A stretch of 64,000 nt of DNA from Methylorubrum aminovorans (GTDB lineage: Bacteria > Pseudomonadota > Alphaproteobacteria > Rhizobiales > Beijerinckiaceae), in the NCBI RefSeq assembly GCF_022179725.1, contig NZ_BPRC01000010.1:145925-209924 (forward strand), in the 5' to 3' direction. The position numbers and the translations under genes are program-made. The notes beneath the pieces were generated by a model, which worked only from the letters and a program-made list of their open reading frames with translations, ran no database searches and was not told the origin of the DNA. Of this stretch, positions 26,608 through 35,714 are shown in pieces; within the stretch, counting starts at the first letter, position 1, and every line of letters starts with the position of its first letter.

Positions 26608-28722
26608 ATGGTTGTTCCTCTGACGAGCCCGGCTTTCGGCCTCGGCCGGCCCTGGGGGACTTTCGTGGAACCGATGACCCTTGCGGTGAGCGTGATGGGC
26701 CTGACCATCGCCGCGGCGATGCTGGCGCTGATCCTGGTGTCGCTGCGCCGTCGCGGATCCGTCGTGCCGGATACCGACATGACGGAAGCGCTTCAGGACC
26801 GGCTCTGGCAGATCGCCGAGAGCGAGGAACGCTACCGGGTGCTGGTCGAGGCCACGACGGAGGTCGTGGTGCAGCGGGACGGGCAGGGGCGGATCACCTT
26901 CGCCAGCGAGGGCTTCGCTGCCCTGCTCGGCGTGAGGCCGCTGGAGCTGATCGGCTCGACGCTGAGCCCGCAGGTGATCGAGCGCGGTGCCAGCACGCTG
27001 CGCGCCGACGGCGTGCGGGTGGTCGAGGAGCGCCTGATGCCGGTGGACGGCGTGCCGCGCTGGTTCTCCTTCATCGAGATGCCGGCGGCCGGCCGTGCGA
27101 ACGGGCCGAGCTGGCTGCGGGCCGGCCAGGACGTCACCGAGCGTGTCGAGGCCGCGCGCTCCCTCGATGAGGCGAAGAGCCGGGCGGAGGCCGCCAACGT
27201 CGCCAAATCCCGCTTCCTCGCCACCGTCAGTCACGAGTTGCGCACGCCGTTGAACGGCATCCTCGGCATGGCCGACCTGCTGCTCGAGACGCGGCTCGAC
27301 CCCGAGCAGCGCACCTATGTCGAGGCGTTCCGCACCAGCGGCAAGGCGCTGCTCGGCCTCGTCGACGGCATCCTCGACTTCTCGCGCATCGAGGCCGGTC
27401 GTCTCGACCTCGCCGCCGAGCCGTTCTCCGTCGCTGCCCTGGTCGAGGGCGTGGTCGAGCTGCTGGCGCCGCGGGCACAGGACAAGGGCCTGGAGATCGC
27501 CCTCGACATCGCCGACGACCTCGCCGCCTCACACGTCGGCGACGCCGACCGGGTGCGGCAGATCCTCGTGAACCTGGCCGGGAACGCCATCAAGTTCACC
27601 CAAGCCGGCGGCGTCGGCGTCAGCCTCGCGCGGGCGGGGCAGGGTCCGGGGGAAGGGCTCGTCCTCACGGTCGAGGATACTGGGCCGGGCATCCCCGAGG
27701 AGCGCATCCCGATCCTGTTCGAGGAGTTCGAGCAGGGCGAGGACAGCGCGAGCCACGAGGGCACGGGGCTGGGGCTGGCCATCACCCGCCGCCTCGTGGA
27801 GCGGATGAACGGCACGATCGAGGCCCGCTCGACGGTGGGGCGCGGCTCGACCTTCCGGGTGGTGCTGCCGCTCCCGGCGGCGGACGGTGCGGAGGCCGCC
27901 CGGGTCCCGCGCCTCGCTCCGCGAAAGGTGCTGATCGTTGCCGACTCGCCCTTCCAGGCGCCCTTCCTGGCGCGCCGGCTCAGCCGCTCGGGTGCCGCGG
28001 CGGTGGTGGTCGACAGCGCGGATGCCGGGCTCGACGCGCTGGCGGGCGTCGCCTTCGATGCGCTCATCGCCGACCGCAGCCTGGGCGACGCCGCCGTGCG
28101 GCGTCTCGCGGCGGAGGCCACCCGCAGCGGCGTGCGCTGCAGCCTGATCCTGCTCTCGCCCTTCGACCGGCGGGAGTTCGGCGCCCCGAACGCGGCGGGG
28201 TTCGACAGCTACCTGATCAAGCCGGTGCGCGCCCGCTCGCTGTTCGACCGCCTGCTGGAACCGGGATCCGCCCAGGCCCGCCTCCCGACCGACGCGACAG
28301 CCCAACCCGCGCCCGCCGAGCCGGCGCCGGCCGCCGCACCGGGCCGCCGGGTCCTGCTGGCGGAAGACAACCCGATCAACGCGCTCCTCGCCACCAAGGC
28401 GCTGGAGCGGCTCGGTGCGCAGGTGATCCTGGCGCGCGACGGGCTCGAAGCCTTGGCGGCGGCGGAAGGGCAGGGGCCCTTCGACCTCGCGCTGATCGAC
28501 ATCCGCATGCCCGGCCTCGACGGCCTGGAGGCGGCCCGCCGCATCCGTGCCCGCGAGGCCGAGACCGGCGCGGCGCCGCTCCATCTCGTGGCGCTCACGG
28601 CCAATACCGGCCGCGAGGACGTGGCTGCGGCCTTCGCCGCCGGCTTCGACGGCTTCCTGCCCAAGCCGCTCAACTTGCGCGCCCTGCCGAGGCTGCTCGA
28701 CCGCCGCCAAGAAGCCGCTTGA
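26608..28722 (+). CDS. Hybrid sensor histidine kinase with two receiver domains
   Basis: A 704-residue signalling protein: membrane span near residues 25-45 (VMGLTIAAAMLALILVSL), a PAS domain (about 70-185), HisKA with phosphoacceptor His at about 209 in VSHELRTPLNGILGM, HATPase with VRQILVNLAGNAIKF and GTGLGLAITRRLVERM, a first receiver with an unusual LIADRSLG site, and a second canonical receiver (LLAEDNPIN, LIDIRMPGLDGL, FLPKPLN). The signal and output are unknown. It is not a clear CckA; the double receiver differs. The start is uncertain: 26608 ATG has no ribosome site, whereas GTG at 26665 follows GGGGGAC and keeps the membrane span. Confidence 0.85.
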   Translation: MVVPLTSPAFGLGRPWGTFVEPMTLAVSVMGLTIAAAMLALILVSLRRRGSVVPDTDMTEALQDRLWQIAESEERYRVLVEATTEVVVQRDGQGRITFASEGFAALLGVRPLELIGSTLSPQVIERGASTLRADGVRVVEERLMPVDGVPRWFSFIEMPAAGRANGPSWLRAGQDVTERVEAARSLDEAKSRAEAANVAKSRFLATVSHELRTPLNGILGMADLLLETRLDPEQRTYVEAFRTSGKALLGLVDGILDFSRIEAGRLDLAAEPFSVAALVEGVVELLAPRAQDKGLEIALDIADDLAASHVGDADRVRQILVNLAGNAIKFTQAGGVGVSLARAGQGPGEGLVLTVEDTGPGIPEERIPILFEEFEQGEDSASHEGTGLGLAITRRLVERMNGTIEARSTVGRGSTFRVVLPLPAADGAEAARVPRLAPRKVLIVADSPFQAPFLARRLSRSGAAAVVVDSADAGLDALAGVAFDALIADRSLGDAAVRRLAAEATRSGVRCSLILLSPFDRREFGAPNAAGFDSYLIKPVRARSLFDRLLEPGSAQARLPTDATAQPAPAEPAPAAAPGRRVLLAEDNPINALLATKALERLGAQVILARDGLEALAAAEGQGPFDLALIDIRMPGLDGLEAARRIRAREAETGAAPLHLVALTANTGREDVAAAFAAGFDGFLPKPLNLRALPRLLDRRQEAA

Positions 28723-28877
28723 GAGGCCGCTTGAGGGGCCACCTGAACGCAAAAAGAGGATTTCATCCCCTCGCCCTGGTGTGAATTCTGCCTCATGGTC
28801 CGGCGCCGAACCGACGGGGAGCGTATGACCGGACCGAAGGCACGATTCCGCAATCCATCGCCGGGGAGGGGCCGTCG

Positions 28878-29081
28878 ATGAAACTGATTCAGTGGCTCGC
28901 CGCGCTGCCCGCCCTCGGGATGCTGGTGGGACCGTTCTTCCTCAACCGGGTCGAGCCGATGGTGCTCGGCATGCCGCTGCTTTTGGCGTGGCTCGTCGGC
29001 TGCACGGTCGCGACCTCGGCCATCATGGCGCTGATCTACCTCACCGATCCCGCCAACCGGGAACCGGAGGAGGGGCCATGA
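28878..29081 (+). CDS. Small DUF3311-like membrane protein preceding symporter
   Basis: A 67-residue protein with two membrane spans (LAALPALGMLVGPFFLN and MPLLLAWLVGCTVATSAIMALIYL) and a short charged tail NREPEEGP. Small two-span proteins of this type are regularly encoded directly before sodium:solute symporters of the monocarboxylate branch and are thought to be accessory subunits. Its stop overlaps the next start as ATGA, so the two are translationally coupled. GGGGAGGGG 6 bases before the ATG is a strong ribosome binding site. Confidence 0.8.
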   Translation: MKLIQWLAALPALGMLVGPFFLNRVEPMVLGMPLLLAWLVGCTVATSAIMALIYLTDPANREPEEGP

Positions 29082-30538
29082 ACGCGGCGCTTCTCATCAT
29101 CGCGCTGGCCGTCGTGGTGGCGCTGGGCCTGGGCCTCAAGGCGCGCTCGGGCCACGACATGGACATGGAACAGTGGAGCGTGGGCAAGCGCGGCTTCGGC
29201 ACGCTGCTCGTCTTCCTGCTGATGGCGGGGGAGATCTACACCACCTTCACCTTCCTCGGCGGTTCCGGCTGGGCCTACGGCAAGGGCGGGCCGACCTATT
29301 ACATCCTCTGCTACCTGACGCTGATCTACGTCATCTCCTACTGGATCCTGCCGCCGGCCTGGCGCTTCGCCAAGGAGCGCAACCTGTTCTCGCAGCCCGA
29401 TTATTTCGCGGCGCGCTACGACAGCAAGAGCCTCGGCATCCTGGTGGCGCTGGTCGGGATCGTGGCGCTCGTCCCCTACATGGTGCTGCAGCTCAAGGGG
29501 CTCGGCATCATCGTCGCCACCGCCTCCTACGGGGCGATCTCGCCCACGCTCGCAATCTGGATCGGCGCGGCGGTGCTGACGGTCTACGTCATGGTCTCGG
29601 GCGTGCGCGGCTCGGCCTGGACCGCGGTGCTCAAGGACTTCATGATTCTGTTCGTGGTGATCTTTCTCGGCGTCTACCTGCCGTATCACTACTACGGCGG
29701 CATCGGCGAGATGTTCACCGCGATCGATCAGGCCAAGCCCGGCTTCCTGGCACTGCCGGACCGCGGCCAGAGCGCGACGTGGTTCGCCTCGACCACGCTG
29801 CTCACGGCACTCGGCGGCTGGATGTTCCCCCACATCTTCGCCTCGATCTACACCGCGAGCGATGCGCGCACCTTCCGGCGCAACGCGGTGTTCCTGCCCC
29901 TCTACCAGCTCATGCTGTTGTTCGTGTTCTTCGCGGGCTTCGCCGCCGTGCTGCAGGTGCCGGGGCTGACGGGTCCGGACGTCGATCTCTCCCTGTTCAA
30001 GATCGCGCTCCAGACTTTCCCGCCGTGGTTCGTCGGCATCATCGGCGCCACCGGCGTGCTGACCGCCCTGGTGCCGGGCTCGATGATCCTGATCGCCGGC
30101 TCGACGCTGATCGCGCAGAACCTCTACCGGCCGCTGGCGCGCAACGCGACCGACGCAACCACGGGTCGGCTCGCCAAGGGGATCGCACCGATCCTGGCGC
30201 TCGCCTGCGTCGGCTTCACCCTCTACGGGGGCGAGACCATCGTGCAATTGCTGCTGATTGGCTACGCCGTCGTCACGCAGCTCTTCCCGGCCTTCTTCTT
30301 CAGCCTCCTACCCCGCAACCCGCTCACCCGCGCGGGGGCCATGGCGGGCATCCTGGCCGGGGTGGCCGCGGTGGCGGTGACGGTGGTCGGCGGCTACACG
30401 CTCGCCAAGCTGTTCCCCGGCCTGCCGGGGCCGGTGCAGGATCTCAACATCGGCGTCGTGGCGCTGGCGCTCAACCTCGCGGTGGCCTTCGCCGTCAGCC
30501 TCGCGGGCGGCGGCGCGCGGCGGACGGCGCTGCCCTGA
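29078..30538 (+). CDS. Sodium:solute symporter family transporter (MctP-like)
   Basis: A 486-residue, roughly 13-span transporter of the SSS family. Typical segments are VGKRGFGTLLVFLLMAGEIYTTFTFLGGSGWAYG near the N-terminus, GVRGSAWTAVLKDFMILFVV, and ASTTLLTALGGWMFPHIFASIYTA with the family's conserved GWMFPH-like run. Together with the small upstream protein, it most resembles monocarboxylate permeases such as rhizobial MctP (lactate, pyruvate, alanine), though the substrate is inferred. The start ATG overlaps the upstream stop codon. It lies downstream of a hybrid kinase but a 155-base gap separates them. Confidence 0.85.
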   Translation: MNAALLIIALAVVVALGLGLKARSGHDMDMEQWSVGKRGFGTLLVFLLMAGEIYTTFTFLGGSGWAYGKGGPTYYILCYLTLIYVISYWILPPAWRFAKERNLFSQPDYFAARYDSKSLGILVALVGIVALVPYMVLQLKGLGIIVATASYGAISPTLAIWIGAAVLTVYVMVSGVRGSAWTAVLKDFMILFVVIFLGVYLPYHYYGGIGEMFTAIDQAKPGFLALPDRGQSATWFASTTLLTALGGWMFPHIFASIYTASDARTFRRNAVFLPLYQLMLLFVFFAGFAAVLQVPGLTGPDVDLSLFKIALQTFPPWFVGIIGATGVLTALVPGSMILIAGSTLIAQNLYRPLARNATDATTGRLAKGIAPILALACVGFTLYGGETIVQLLLIGYAVVTQLFPAFFFSLLPRNPLTRAGAMAGILAGVAAVAVTVVGGYTLAKLFPGLPGPVQDLNIGVVALALNLAVAFAVSLAGGGARRTALP

Positions 30539-30560
30539 ATCCCGGAGGAGGGCCGGGCGG

Positions 30561-31445
30561 TCAGCGCCCGGCCGCCTCCGACTCGCCGGTCCGCTCCTCC
30601 GCCGCCCCGGGCAGGGAGTCGCCCTCCCGTGCGTCCTCGAAGGCGGCGCCGGTCCAGACCCGGACGGTGACAGTGGCCCGTCCGTCCTCGATGACGATGC
30701 GGTTATAGGCGTTGGGCTCGTTGCCGCGCAGCCGTGTCGAGGTGGCCGAGCCCGCCTGCACCGCGAGCAGCCGATTGCCGCCCGCCTGCGCCCGGCCGCG
30801 ATCGACTGTGACGGTGTCGGGCTCGGCACCCGTCTCCGGCGCCTCGGCGAAGCGGGCGTAGTGGCGGTGGAGATGGCCGGCCAGCGTCAGCCCGACGCCG
30901 TGGCGGCGGAAGGCGTCGAGCGCCTCGTCGGCGCGGCCCACGAGGCGGGCCTCCGCGTCCCAGGGCGGCGGCATGAACGGGTGGTGGCCGACCACGATCC
31001 GGAACACGTGGCCCGGCAGCGCGGCCAGCCGCTCCTCGGTGCGGGCGATCTGCGCCCGCGTGATCTTGCCCTGCGACCAATCCGTCTCCGGCGCCCAGGT
31101 CCGCACGGTGTTGAGGCAGACCACCGCGATCTCGTCGTCGAGGAAGGTTGGCTCGGTGTCCCGCGCGATGAAGCGGCGGTAGCGGCCGAACGGGTGGAAG
31201 AAGCGGGTGAAGAGCTTGAAATAGGCGATGTCGTGGTTGCCCGGCACCGCGATCCAGGGCGCGGTGAGCCGGTCGAGGAAGGCGCGGGCCTGCGCATATT
31301 CGTTGCGCCGCGCCCGCATGGTGAAGTCGCCCGAGGCGACGATCAGGTCCGGCGGGTCGCGGTTCAGCTCAGCCGCCAGCCCCTCGACCACCACCGTGTC
31401 GGTGCGGCCGAAATGCAGGTCGGAGATGTGGGCGATCCGTCTCAC
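30561..31445 (-). CDS. Metallophosphoesterase
   Basis: A 294-residue calcineurin-like phosphoesterase (PF00149). All five metal-site motifs are seen in order: ISDLHFG at residues 7-13, SGDFTMRA, VPGNHDIAY, VVGHHPFMPPP and AGHLHRHYA. It has no signal peptide, so acts in the cytoplasm. The gene overlaps the upstream lipid kinase gene by four bases, suggesting a coupled pair acting on phospholipid or nucleotide phosphoester substrates; the true substrate is unknown. It converges on the symporter gene with only 22 bases between them. Confidence 0.88.
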   Translation of the reverse strand: MRRIAHISDLHFGRTDTVVVEGLAAELNRDPPDLIVASGDFTMRARRNEYAQARAFLDRLTAPWIAVPGNHDIAYFKLFTRFFHPFGRYRRFIARDTEPTFLDDEIAVVCLNTVRTWAPETDWSQGKITRAQIARTEERLAALPGHVFRIVVGHHPFMPPPWDAEARLVGRADEALDAFRRHGVGLTLAGHLHRHYARFAEAPETGAEPDTVTVDRGRAQAGGNRLLAVQAGSATSTRLRGNEPNAYNRIVIEDGRATVTVRVWTGAAFEDAREGDSLPGAAEERTGESEAAGR

Positions 31446-32341
31446 CGCTTCGGCTCCGCGACGATCACGGTCAGGGCTCGGGGCATCAGGCGGTAGCGCA
31501 GGGGCGGGGCGATCAAGCGGACCTCTCCATCATTCATCACCCGCAGCGCACCCCTCCGGGCGGAGACGGCGAAGCGGGTCGCACCGCGGCGTTCCAGCCC
31601 CACTCCGTCGCGCCAGCGGCCGAGCCCGAACCCGAGGGCCAGCCGAGCGAGACGCCACGGCGAGAGTCGGCGGGCGATGTAGAGCGTCAACTCGCCGCCA
31701 TCGACCTGGCTCCGCTCCAGAATCTTTCCCGGCCCCTCGGCATAGTCGTTGTTGATCACCGCGAGCAGGCGGACGCGCAGCCGCGTCCGCCGCCCACCCT
31801 CCGAGATCACCGTCGAGAGCCGGGGATAGGGCCCGAGATGGCGTAAGGCTGCCGCCGCCAGCCGCAGCAGCGCCGAAACGCCGAGGCGCCGCCCACGAAA
31901 CATCTCGCGGTGGCGGACCATGCGCGCGGGCATGCCGAGCACCGAGTTGATGAGGAAGAGGTGCCCGTTGACGTAGCCGACATCGACGGCGCGGGTCTGC
32001 CCGGCCGCGAGAACGGCAATCGCTCCGTCGAGATCGAGCGGGATGCCGAGATCCTTGGCCAGCAGGTTCATGGTGCCGAACGGCAGGATGCCGAGCGCCA
32101 CGCCGCTGCCCGCGAGTAGACCGGCGGCGCAGTTGAGCGTGCCGTCCCCGCCCGCCACCGCGACGGCCGCGACGCCCTCCGTGTGCAGCGCGGCCCGCAG
32201 GCGGTCGGGCAGGGGCAAGGTCTCGTCCGGCTCAGGGGCGAGATCGAGCCCCGTCGCCCGCAGCCGCGCGCGGATCGCGTCCGGCGTCACGCCGTAGGCG
32301 AAGGCGCCCGACGCGGCGTTGGCGACGAGGACGATGCGCAT
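31442..32341 (-). CDS. Diacylglycerol/lipid kinase family protein
   Basis: A 299-residue protein of the DAGK catalytic fold (PF00781). The ATP/glycine signature AVAGGDGTLNCAAG and the following LPFGTMNLLAKDLGI are diagnostic. It likely phosphorylates diacylglycerol or a related lipid or sphingoid base at the membrane face. Its stop codon overlaps the start of the phosphoesterase gene (ATGA type), so the two are probably an operon of opposite phosphate chemistry. Start is the ATG at 32341 (MRIVLVANAASGAF), which fits the family N-terminus. Confidence 0.87.
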   Translation of the reverse strand: MRIVLVANAASGAFAYGVTPDAIRARLRATGLDLAPEPDETLPLPDRLRAALHTEGVAAVAVAGGDGTLNCAAGLLAGSGVALGILPFGTMNLLAKDLGIPLDLDGAIAVLAAGQTRAVDVGYVNGHLFLINSVLGMPARMVRHREMFRGRRLGVSALLRLAAAALRHLGPYPRLSTVISEGGRRTRLRVRLLAVINNDYAEGPGKILERSQVDGGELTLYIARRLSPWRLARLALGFGLGRWRDGVGLERRGATRFAVSARRGALRVMNDGEVRLIAPPLRYRLMPRALTVIVAEPKR

Positions 32342-32425
32342 GACGTTTCGAGACCCGCCCGCGTCCGGCCGAACACGGTGCGGACATGGCAGGCTCCGGC
32401 GTCGGGCGTGTGACGGGCGGCGCGA

Positions 32426-32929
32426 TCAGCCCGGCGGCGGGCGCCGCTGCACGAAACGCGCCTGGAACCAGTCCCGCAGCACCTCGCGCTCGTAGAAGAA
32501 GGTCTGTCCGGACGAGAGGCGGTTGGCGCGCAGCAGGAAGTTGATGTCGCTGACAGCCTCCTCCGCCGCCAGCACCGTGCGGCCGCGCTCCTTCAGGGCG
32601 TAGCGCAGGCGGAAGCGGGGCGGGGTGATGTCGGTCACCACCCGCACGCCCTGGGCCGGGCCGAAGCTCGGCTGGTCGAGTCCGGCGAGGTCGATGTCGA
32701 GCACCGCGATGTCGAGCGTCTGGCCCGGCGCCAGCACCGGGTTGCCGAGCGTCTCGAACAGGCGGCGCATCTCGGCGAGAACGACCCGCAGCGACGGGCC
32801 CGAACCGAAGCGGTTCTGGGCGTCTGTGTAGCGCTCGGGCGCGACGAAGGTCACCCGCACTTGCGCCACCGCGGGCGAGGCGGCGAAGGCGGTCAGCGCC
32901 GCGAGCAGCGCGAGCGCCGCCGCCCTCAT
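32426..32929 (-). CDS. DUF3016-like periplasmic protein
   Basis: A 167-residue secreted protein: signal peptide MRAAALALLAALTAFAASPAVA, then QVRVTFVAPERYTDAQ, typical of the DUF3016 family. The family is widespread in proteobacteria and has no known function. One conserved region is PPRFRLRYALKERGRTVLAAEEAVSDINFL. The start ATG overlaps the stop codon of the small upstream gene (ATGA), so the two are coupled. No cysteines; the C-terminal end VQRRPPPG looks disordered. Confidence 0.78.
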   Translation of the reverse strand: MRAAALALLAALTAFAASPAVAQVRVTFVAPERYTDAQNRFGSGPSLRVVLAEMRRLFETLGNPVLAPGQTLDIAVLDIDLAGLDQPSFGPAQGVRVVTDITPPRFRLRYALKERGRTVLAAEEAVSDINFLLRANRLSSGQTFFYEREVLRDWFQARFVQRRPPPG

Positions 32930-33141
32930 TGCTGCGAGCGCTTGAGGATCGCCTGCAGGGCGCGGGCGACCGGCTCAGTGATGGTGCGCCGGTACTTGCG
33001 GTGGACGAGTTGGCCGTTGTGGTAGATGTCCTGCTCGACGTAGAGCCGCTCGCCGTCCCACCGGACGACGTTGTCGGATTCCGTCGTCTCCTCGACACCC
33101 AGATCCCGGCGGAGGATCGGTGCGCCGGATGTCGTTTGCAT
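32926..33141 (-). CDS. Small conserved hypothetical protein
   Basis: A 71-residue charged cytoplasmic protein (MQTTSGAPILRRD at the start, VARALQAILKRSQQ at the end). I do not recognise a family. Its ATGA overlap with the DUF3016 gene and a purine-rich site upstream support real translation. The central part DGERLYVEQDIYHNGQLVHRKY looks like a short beta-hairpin, the C-terminus an amphipathic helix. Confidence 0.65.
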   Translation of the reverse strand: MQTTSGAPILRRDLGVEETTESDNVVRWDGERLYVEQDIYHNGQLVHRKYRRTITEPVARALQAILKRSQQ

Positions 33142-33341
33142 GGAGCGGCCTCGGCCTTCATTTCAGGGAACGTCCGCCCCCTGTTTAGGGCCTCGGCGCG
33201 CGCTGTACCAGGGTCGGATGCACAGTGCGGCCACTGCAGAGCGCTCCGCTGGTTTCTCTCAGGCCCGCTTGTCTCCAAGACCGTCGCTGTCTCGCCGATC
33301 GATCCGCGCTCTTGGCGACGGGGGCGAGCCGCCGCCTAACG

Positions 33342-33902
33342 TCACCGCGCCGTCACCTGATCCTTGATGCGCTGGTAGGTGGCGCGGTTGAGGACGCGTT
33401 TGGAGAGGAGCTGGTCGACGGAGGCGTAGGGCCGGTGCTGGATGATCGTCCGGCCGATGGCGCCGCCGCCCTTCAGCCCGTTCAGTTCGGCGAGCGAGGC
33501 GGTGTTGAGGTCGATCAGGGCGACCGCCGCGGGCGGCGCGTTCTCCTCGACCTCGGCCACCGGATCGGGAGGCGGCGGGGCCGGAGCCGTTCGCGCCGCC
33601 GGAGACGTCACCGGCTCGGGTGAGGGATCGGCGCGCGGTGCGGCAACAGCAGGCGACGCCTCGGCGGCCGGAGCTACCGGCTCCTTAGCCGCCTCCCTGA
33701 CCGGCTCGGCCGGCCTCACCACTCGCACCGGCTCGGGCGGGGCAGGCACGCCCGTCGGCCGGGCAGGGCTCACCGTCGCCGCCGCGGGCGGGCCGGCCGG
33801 CCTTTCGGGCCCGTGCAGCCAGAACGCCTGGACGATCCAGGCCAATCCCGCCGCCGCCACGATCAGGAGGAGGACCCGCAGGATCACCGATCCACTCAGC
33901 AC
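33342..33902 (-). CDS. Membrane-anchored helix-hairpin-helix protein (ComEA-like HhH domain)
   Basis: A 186-residue protein: one N-terminal span (VILRVLLLIVAAAGLAWIVQAFWL), a long Pro/Ala/Glu-rich linker from about 30 to 125, and a C-terminal helix-hairpin-helix pair starting IDLNTASLAELNGLKGGGAIGRTI and ending YQRIKDQV. The HhH part resembles the ComEA/Psb-U type that binds DNA in competence or acts as a protein contact; the linker would let it reach through the periplasm. A direct DNA role is inference. Start is GTG; its ribosome binding site lies inside a hairpin (33910-33928). Confidence 0.75.
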   Translation of the reverse strand: MLSGSVILRVLLLIVAAAGLAWIVQAFWLHGPERPAGPPAAATVSPARPTGVPAPPEPVRVVRPAEPVREAAKEPVAPAAEASPAVAAPRADPSPEPVTSPAARTAPAPPPPDPVAEVEENAPPAAVALIDLNTASLAELNGLKGGGAIGRTIIQHRPYASVDQLLSKRVLNRATYQRIKDQVTAR

Positions 33903-34249
33903 GGGCGCCTCCCGCCGCGGAGGCGGGACGATATCGAGGTCTCGTGCTCGGCACCGGACATTGCCGCGATCCTAACCTACGGACACGGCACGAACATATG
34001 ACAAATCCGAGAGGTCGGACACGGCGCCCTGCCGACGCTTCGCGACAGTTCCGGCGAAAATCGCGACGACAGTCCCGCACAAGCGAGCGGGCGCAGGAGA
34101 CCCGCAATTGTTCCGTCGGGGCCACTCCTGCCCAGGTTGTGGCAGCGCGGCATCAGCCCCCATGCAAGCGAGGCCGTGCTGTGCGGGAACGCAATACGGC
34201 CAAGCTCGTTTGGTGTAGGCTGGCCCCCTTCCACGGGCTTGTTCAGGTC
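33903..34249. other. Divergent intergenic region, one hairpin seen
   Basis: About 350 bases between the HhH gene (minus) and the patatin gene (plus). It holds the TCCCGCC-GCGGA-GGCGGGA hairpin at 33910-33928 covering the HhH ribosome binding site. The rest shows no gene I can support and no clear promoter pair; the patatin frame runs back to 33944 but with Arg-rich, unfamily-like sequence. Confidence 0.5.
33910..33928 (-). promoter_or_regulatory. Hairpin covering the ribosome binding site of the HhH gene
   Basis: On the minus strand a perfect 7-bp stem (TCCCGCC/GGCGGGA, loop TCCGC) has its 3' arm overlapping GGGAGG, the ribosome binding site 5 bases before the GTG start at 33902. It could hide that site from the ribosome. 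Seen directly; function is inference. Confidence 0.45.
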
Positions 34250-35449
34250 ATGTCGATGCCAAAGGGTTTCCGCTGGTCGCGCCTGCTCCTCGCCGCGCTG
34301 GTCGCCGGGCAGGCCGCTTCCTGTTCCTCGTTGCCGCGGACGAGCTACACCAAGGATGAGGCGGAAGCCGCAACCGTGCCCGGCATGGTCGGCGTGCGGG
34401 CCTATGCCGATGCCAGCGCCGCCGACTTCGTGGCGATGGCCGCCGGCCCGCAGAAGAAGCGTCAGAGCTTCAGCTATCTCGCGCTCTCGGGCGGCGGCGG
34501 TGACGGGGCCTACGGGGCCGGCGTTCTCAACGGCTGGACCGCCTCGGGCAAGCGGCCGGACTTCACCATCGTCTCCGGCGTCTCGACCGGTGCCCTGATC
34601 GCGCCCTTCGCCTTCCTCGGGCCGGCCTACGATCCCTATCTCACCGACATCTACACCAGCGGCGCCGCCGAATCGCTGGTGCAGAGCCCGAGCCTCGCCA
34701 ACGTGCTGTTCGGTTCGGGCCTGTTCGGCGACGGGCGTCTGCGCACCCTGATCGCCCGCTACGTCACGCCCGATCTGCTCCAGGCCGTCGCCGAGGAGCA
34801 TGCCAAGGGCCGCCGCCTGCTCGTGGTGACGACGAATCTCGACACGCAGCGCGCGGTGATCTGGAACATGGGTGCCATCGCTTCGAGCGGCGCGCCCAAC
34901 GCAGTCTCGCTGTTCACCGACGTGCTGACCGCCTCGGCCAGCATCCCGGCGGTGTTCCCGCCCCAGCTCCTCGACGTGCAGGCCGAGGGCCGCGCCTTCC
35001 AGGAGATGCACGTGGACGGCTCGGTGGTGACGCCGGTCTTCACCCTGCCGCAGTCGTTCCTCGTGCGCGACGGGCGCTTCCGCAACGCCGGGAAGGCCGA
35101 CATCTACGTGGTCATCAACGGGCGGCTGGAGCCCGAATTCGAGGTGACCAAGAACAACACCCTGTCGATCGTCGAGAAGTCCTTCACCACCGCCAGCCGC
35201 GCTCGCTCGCGGGCGACGCTGGTGGCCACCGACGCCTTCGCCCGGCGCAACGGGATCGGCTTCAACCTGGCCTATATCGACGAGACCGCGCCGCAGACCA
35301 CCACGGCCCGCGGCTTCGATACCGCCTATATGCGCAGCCTCTATCAGTACGGCTACGAGGCCGGCCGCACCGGCCAGTTCTGGCATCCGAGCGTGCCGGC
35401 CGCGCCGCTGGTCAAGAGTGTGGTGCGGGAGGCGGTGGCGGGGCGCTGA
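34250..35449 (+). CDS. Patatin-like phospholipase, predicted lipoprotein
   Basis: A 399-residue exported hydrolase. Residues 1-25 form a signal with lipobox-like AASC, so the mature protein starts with a lipid-modified cysteine (CSSLPRT). The patatin fold is shown by the oxyanion loop LALSGGGGDGAYGAGVLNGW, the nucleophile elbow SGVSTGALI (GxSxG) and the catalytic aspartate in VDGSVV. It should cleave acyl chains from phospholipids at the inner or outer membrane leaflet. ATG at 34250 is chosen for the signal peptide; the second ATG at 34256 is equally possible. It has no operon partner. Confidence 0.88.
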   Translation: MSMPKGFRWSRLLLAALVAGQAASCSSLPRTSYTKDEAEAATVPGMVGVRAYADASAADFVAMAAGPQKKRQSFSYLALSGGGGDGAYGAGVLNGWTASGKRPDFTIVSGVSTGALIAPFAFLGPAYDPYLTDIYTSGAAESLVQSPSLANVLFGSGLFGDGRLRTLIARYVTPDLLQAVAEEHAKGRRLLVVTTNLDTQRAVIWNMGAIASSGAPNAVSLFTDVLTASASIPAVFPPQLLDVQAEGRAFQEMHVDGSVVTPVFTLPQSFLVRDGRFRNAGKADIYVVINGRLEPEFEVTKNNTLSIVEKSFTTASRARSRATLVATDAFARRNGIGFNLAYIDETAPQTTTARGFDTAYMRSLYQYGYEAGRTGQFWHPSVPAAPLVKSVVREAVAGR

Positions 35450-35465
35450 GCCCGCGCCACGACGC

Positions 35466-35714
35466 TCACAGGGCGATGCGCAACGGCTCGGCGCTGAGGC
35501 GGACCGCGCCGGCGCGGCGTCCGGTCTTGCCGACCGCATATTGGAACGCCGCCTCGCGGCTGCGGAAGTAGCCGCCGCCGAGGCCGTGGCTCTCCAGGGC
35601 GACCCAGCGGCCCTGACCGTCCTGGCCGACGATGTAGCTCGGCAAGCCTTGGATCGCCTCGGTTTCGGCGCGCGGCGGTTCGGTGGCCGGGGCGACGTGG
35701 GGCAATGGGGACAT
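35466..35714 (-). CDS. Small hypothetical protein
   Basis: An 82-residue protein; ATG at 35714 (MSPLPHVAPATEPP) is preferred over a frame start at 35774. The C-terminal half GLPSYIVGQDGQGRWVALESHGLGGGYFRSREAAFQYAV has a strand-strand-helix pattern with a conserved-looking W and GGGYF, similar to small DUF2188-type folds, but I do not assign a family. It is convergent with the patatin gene, only 16 bases apart. Confidence 0.6.
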   Translation of the reverse strand: MSPLPHVAPATEPPRAETEAIQGLPSYIVGQDGQGRWVALESHGLGGGYFRSREAAFQYAVGKTGRRAGAVRLSAEPLRIAL

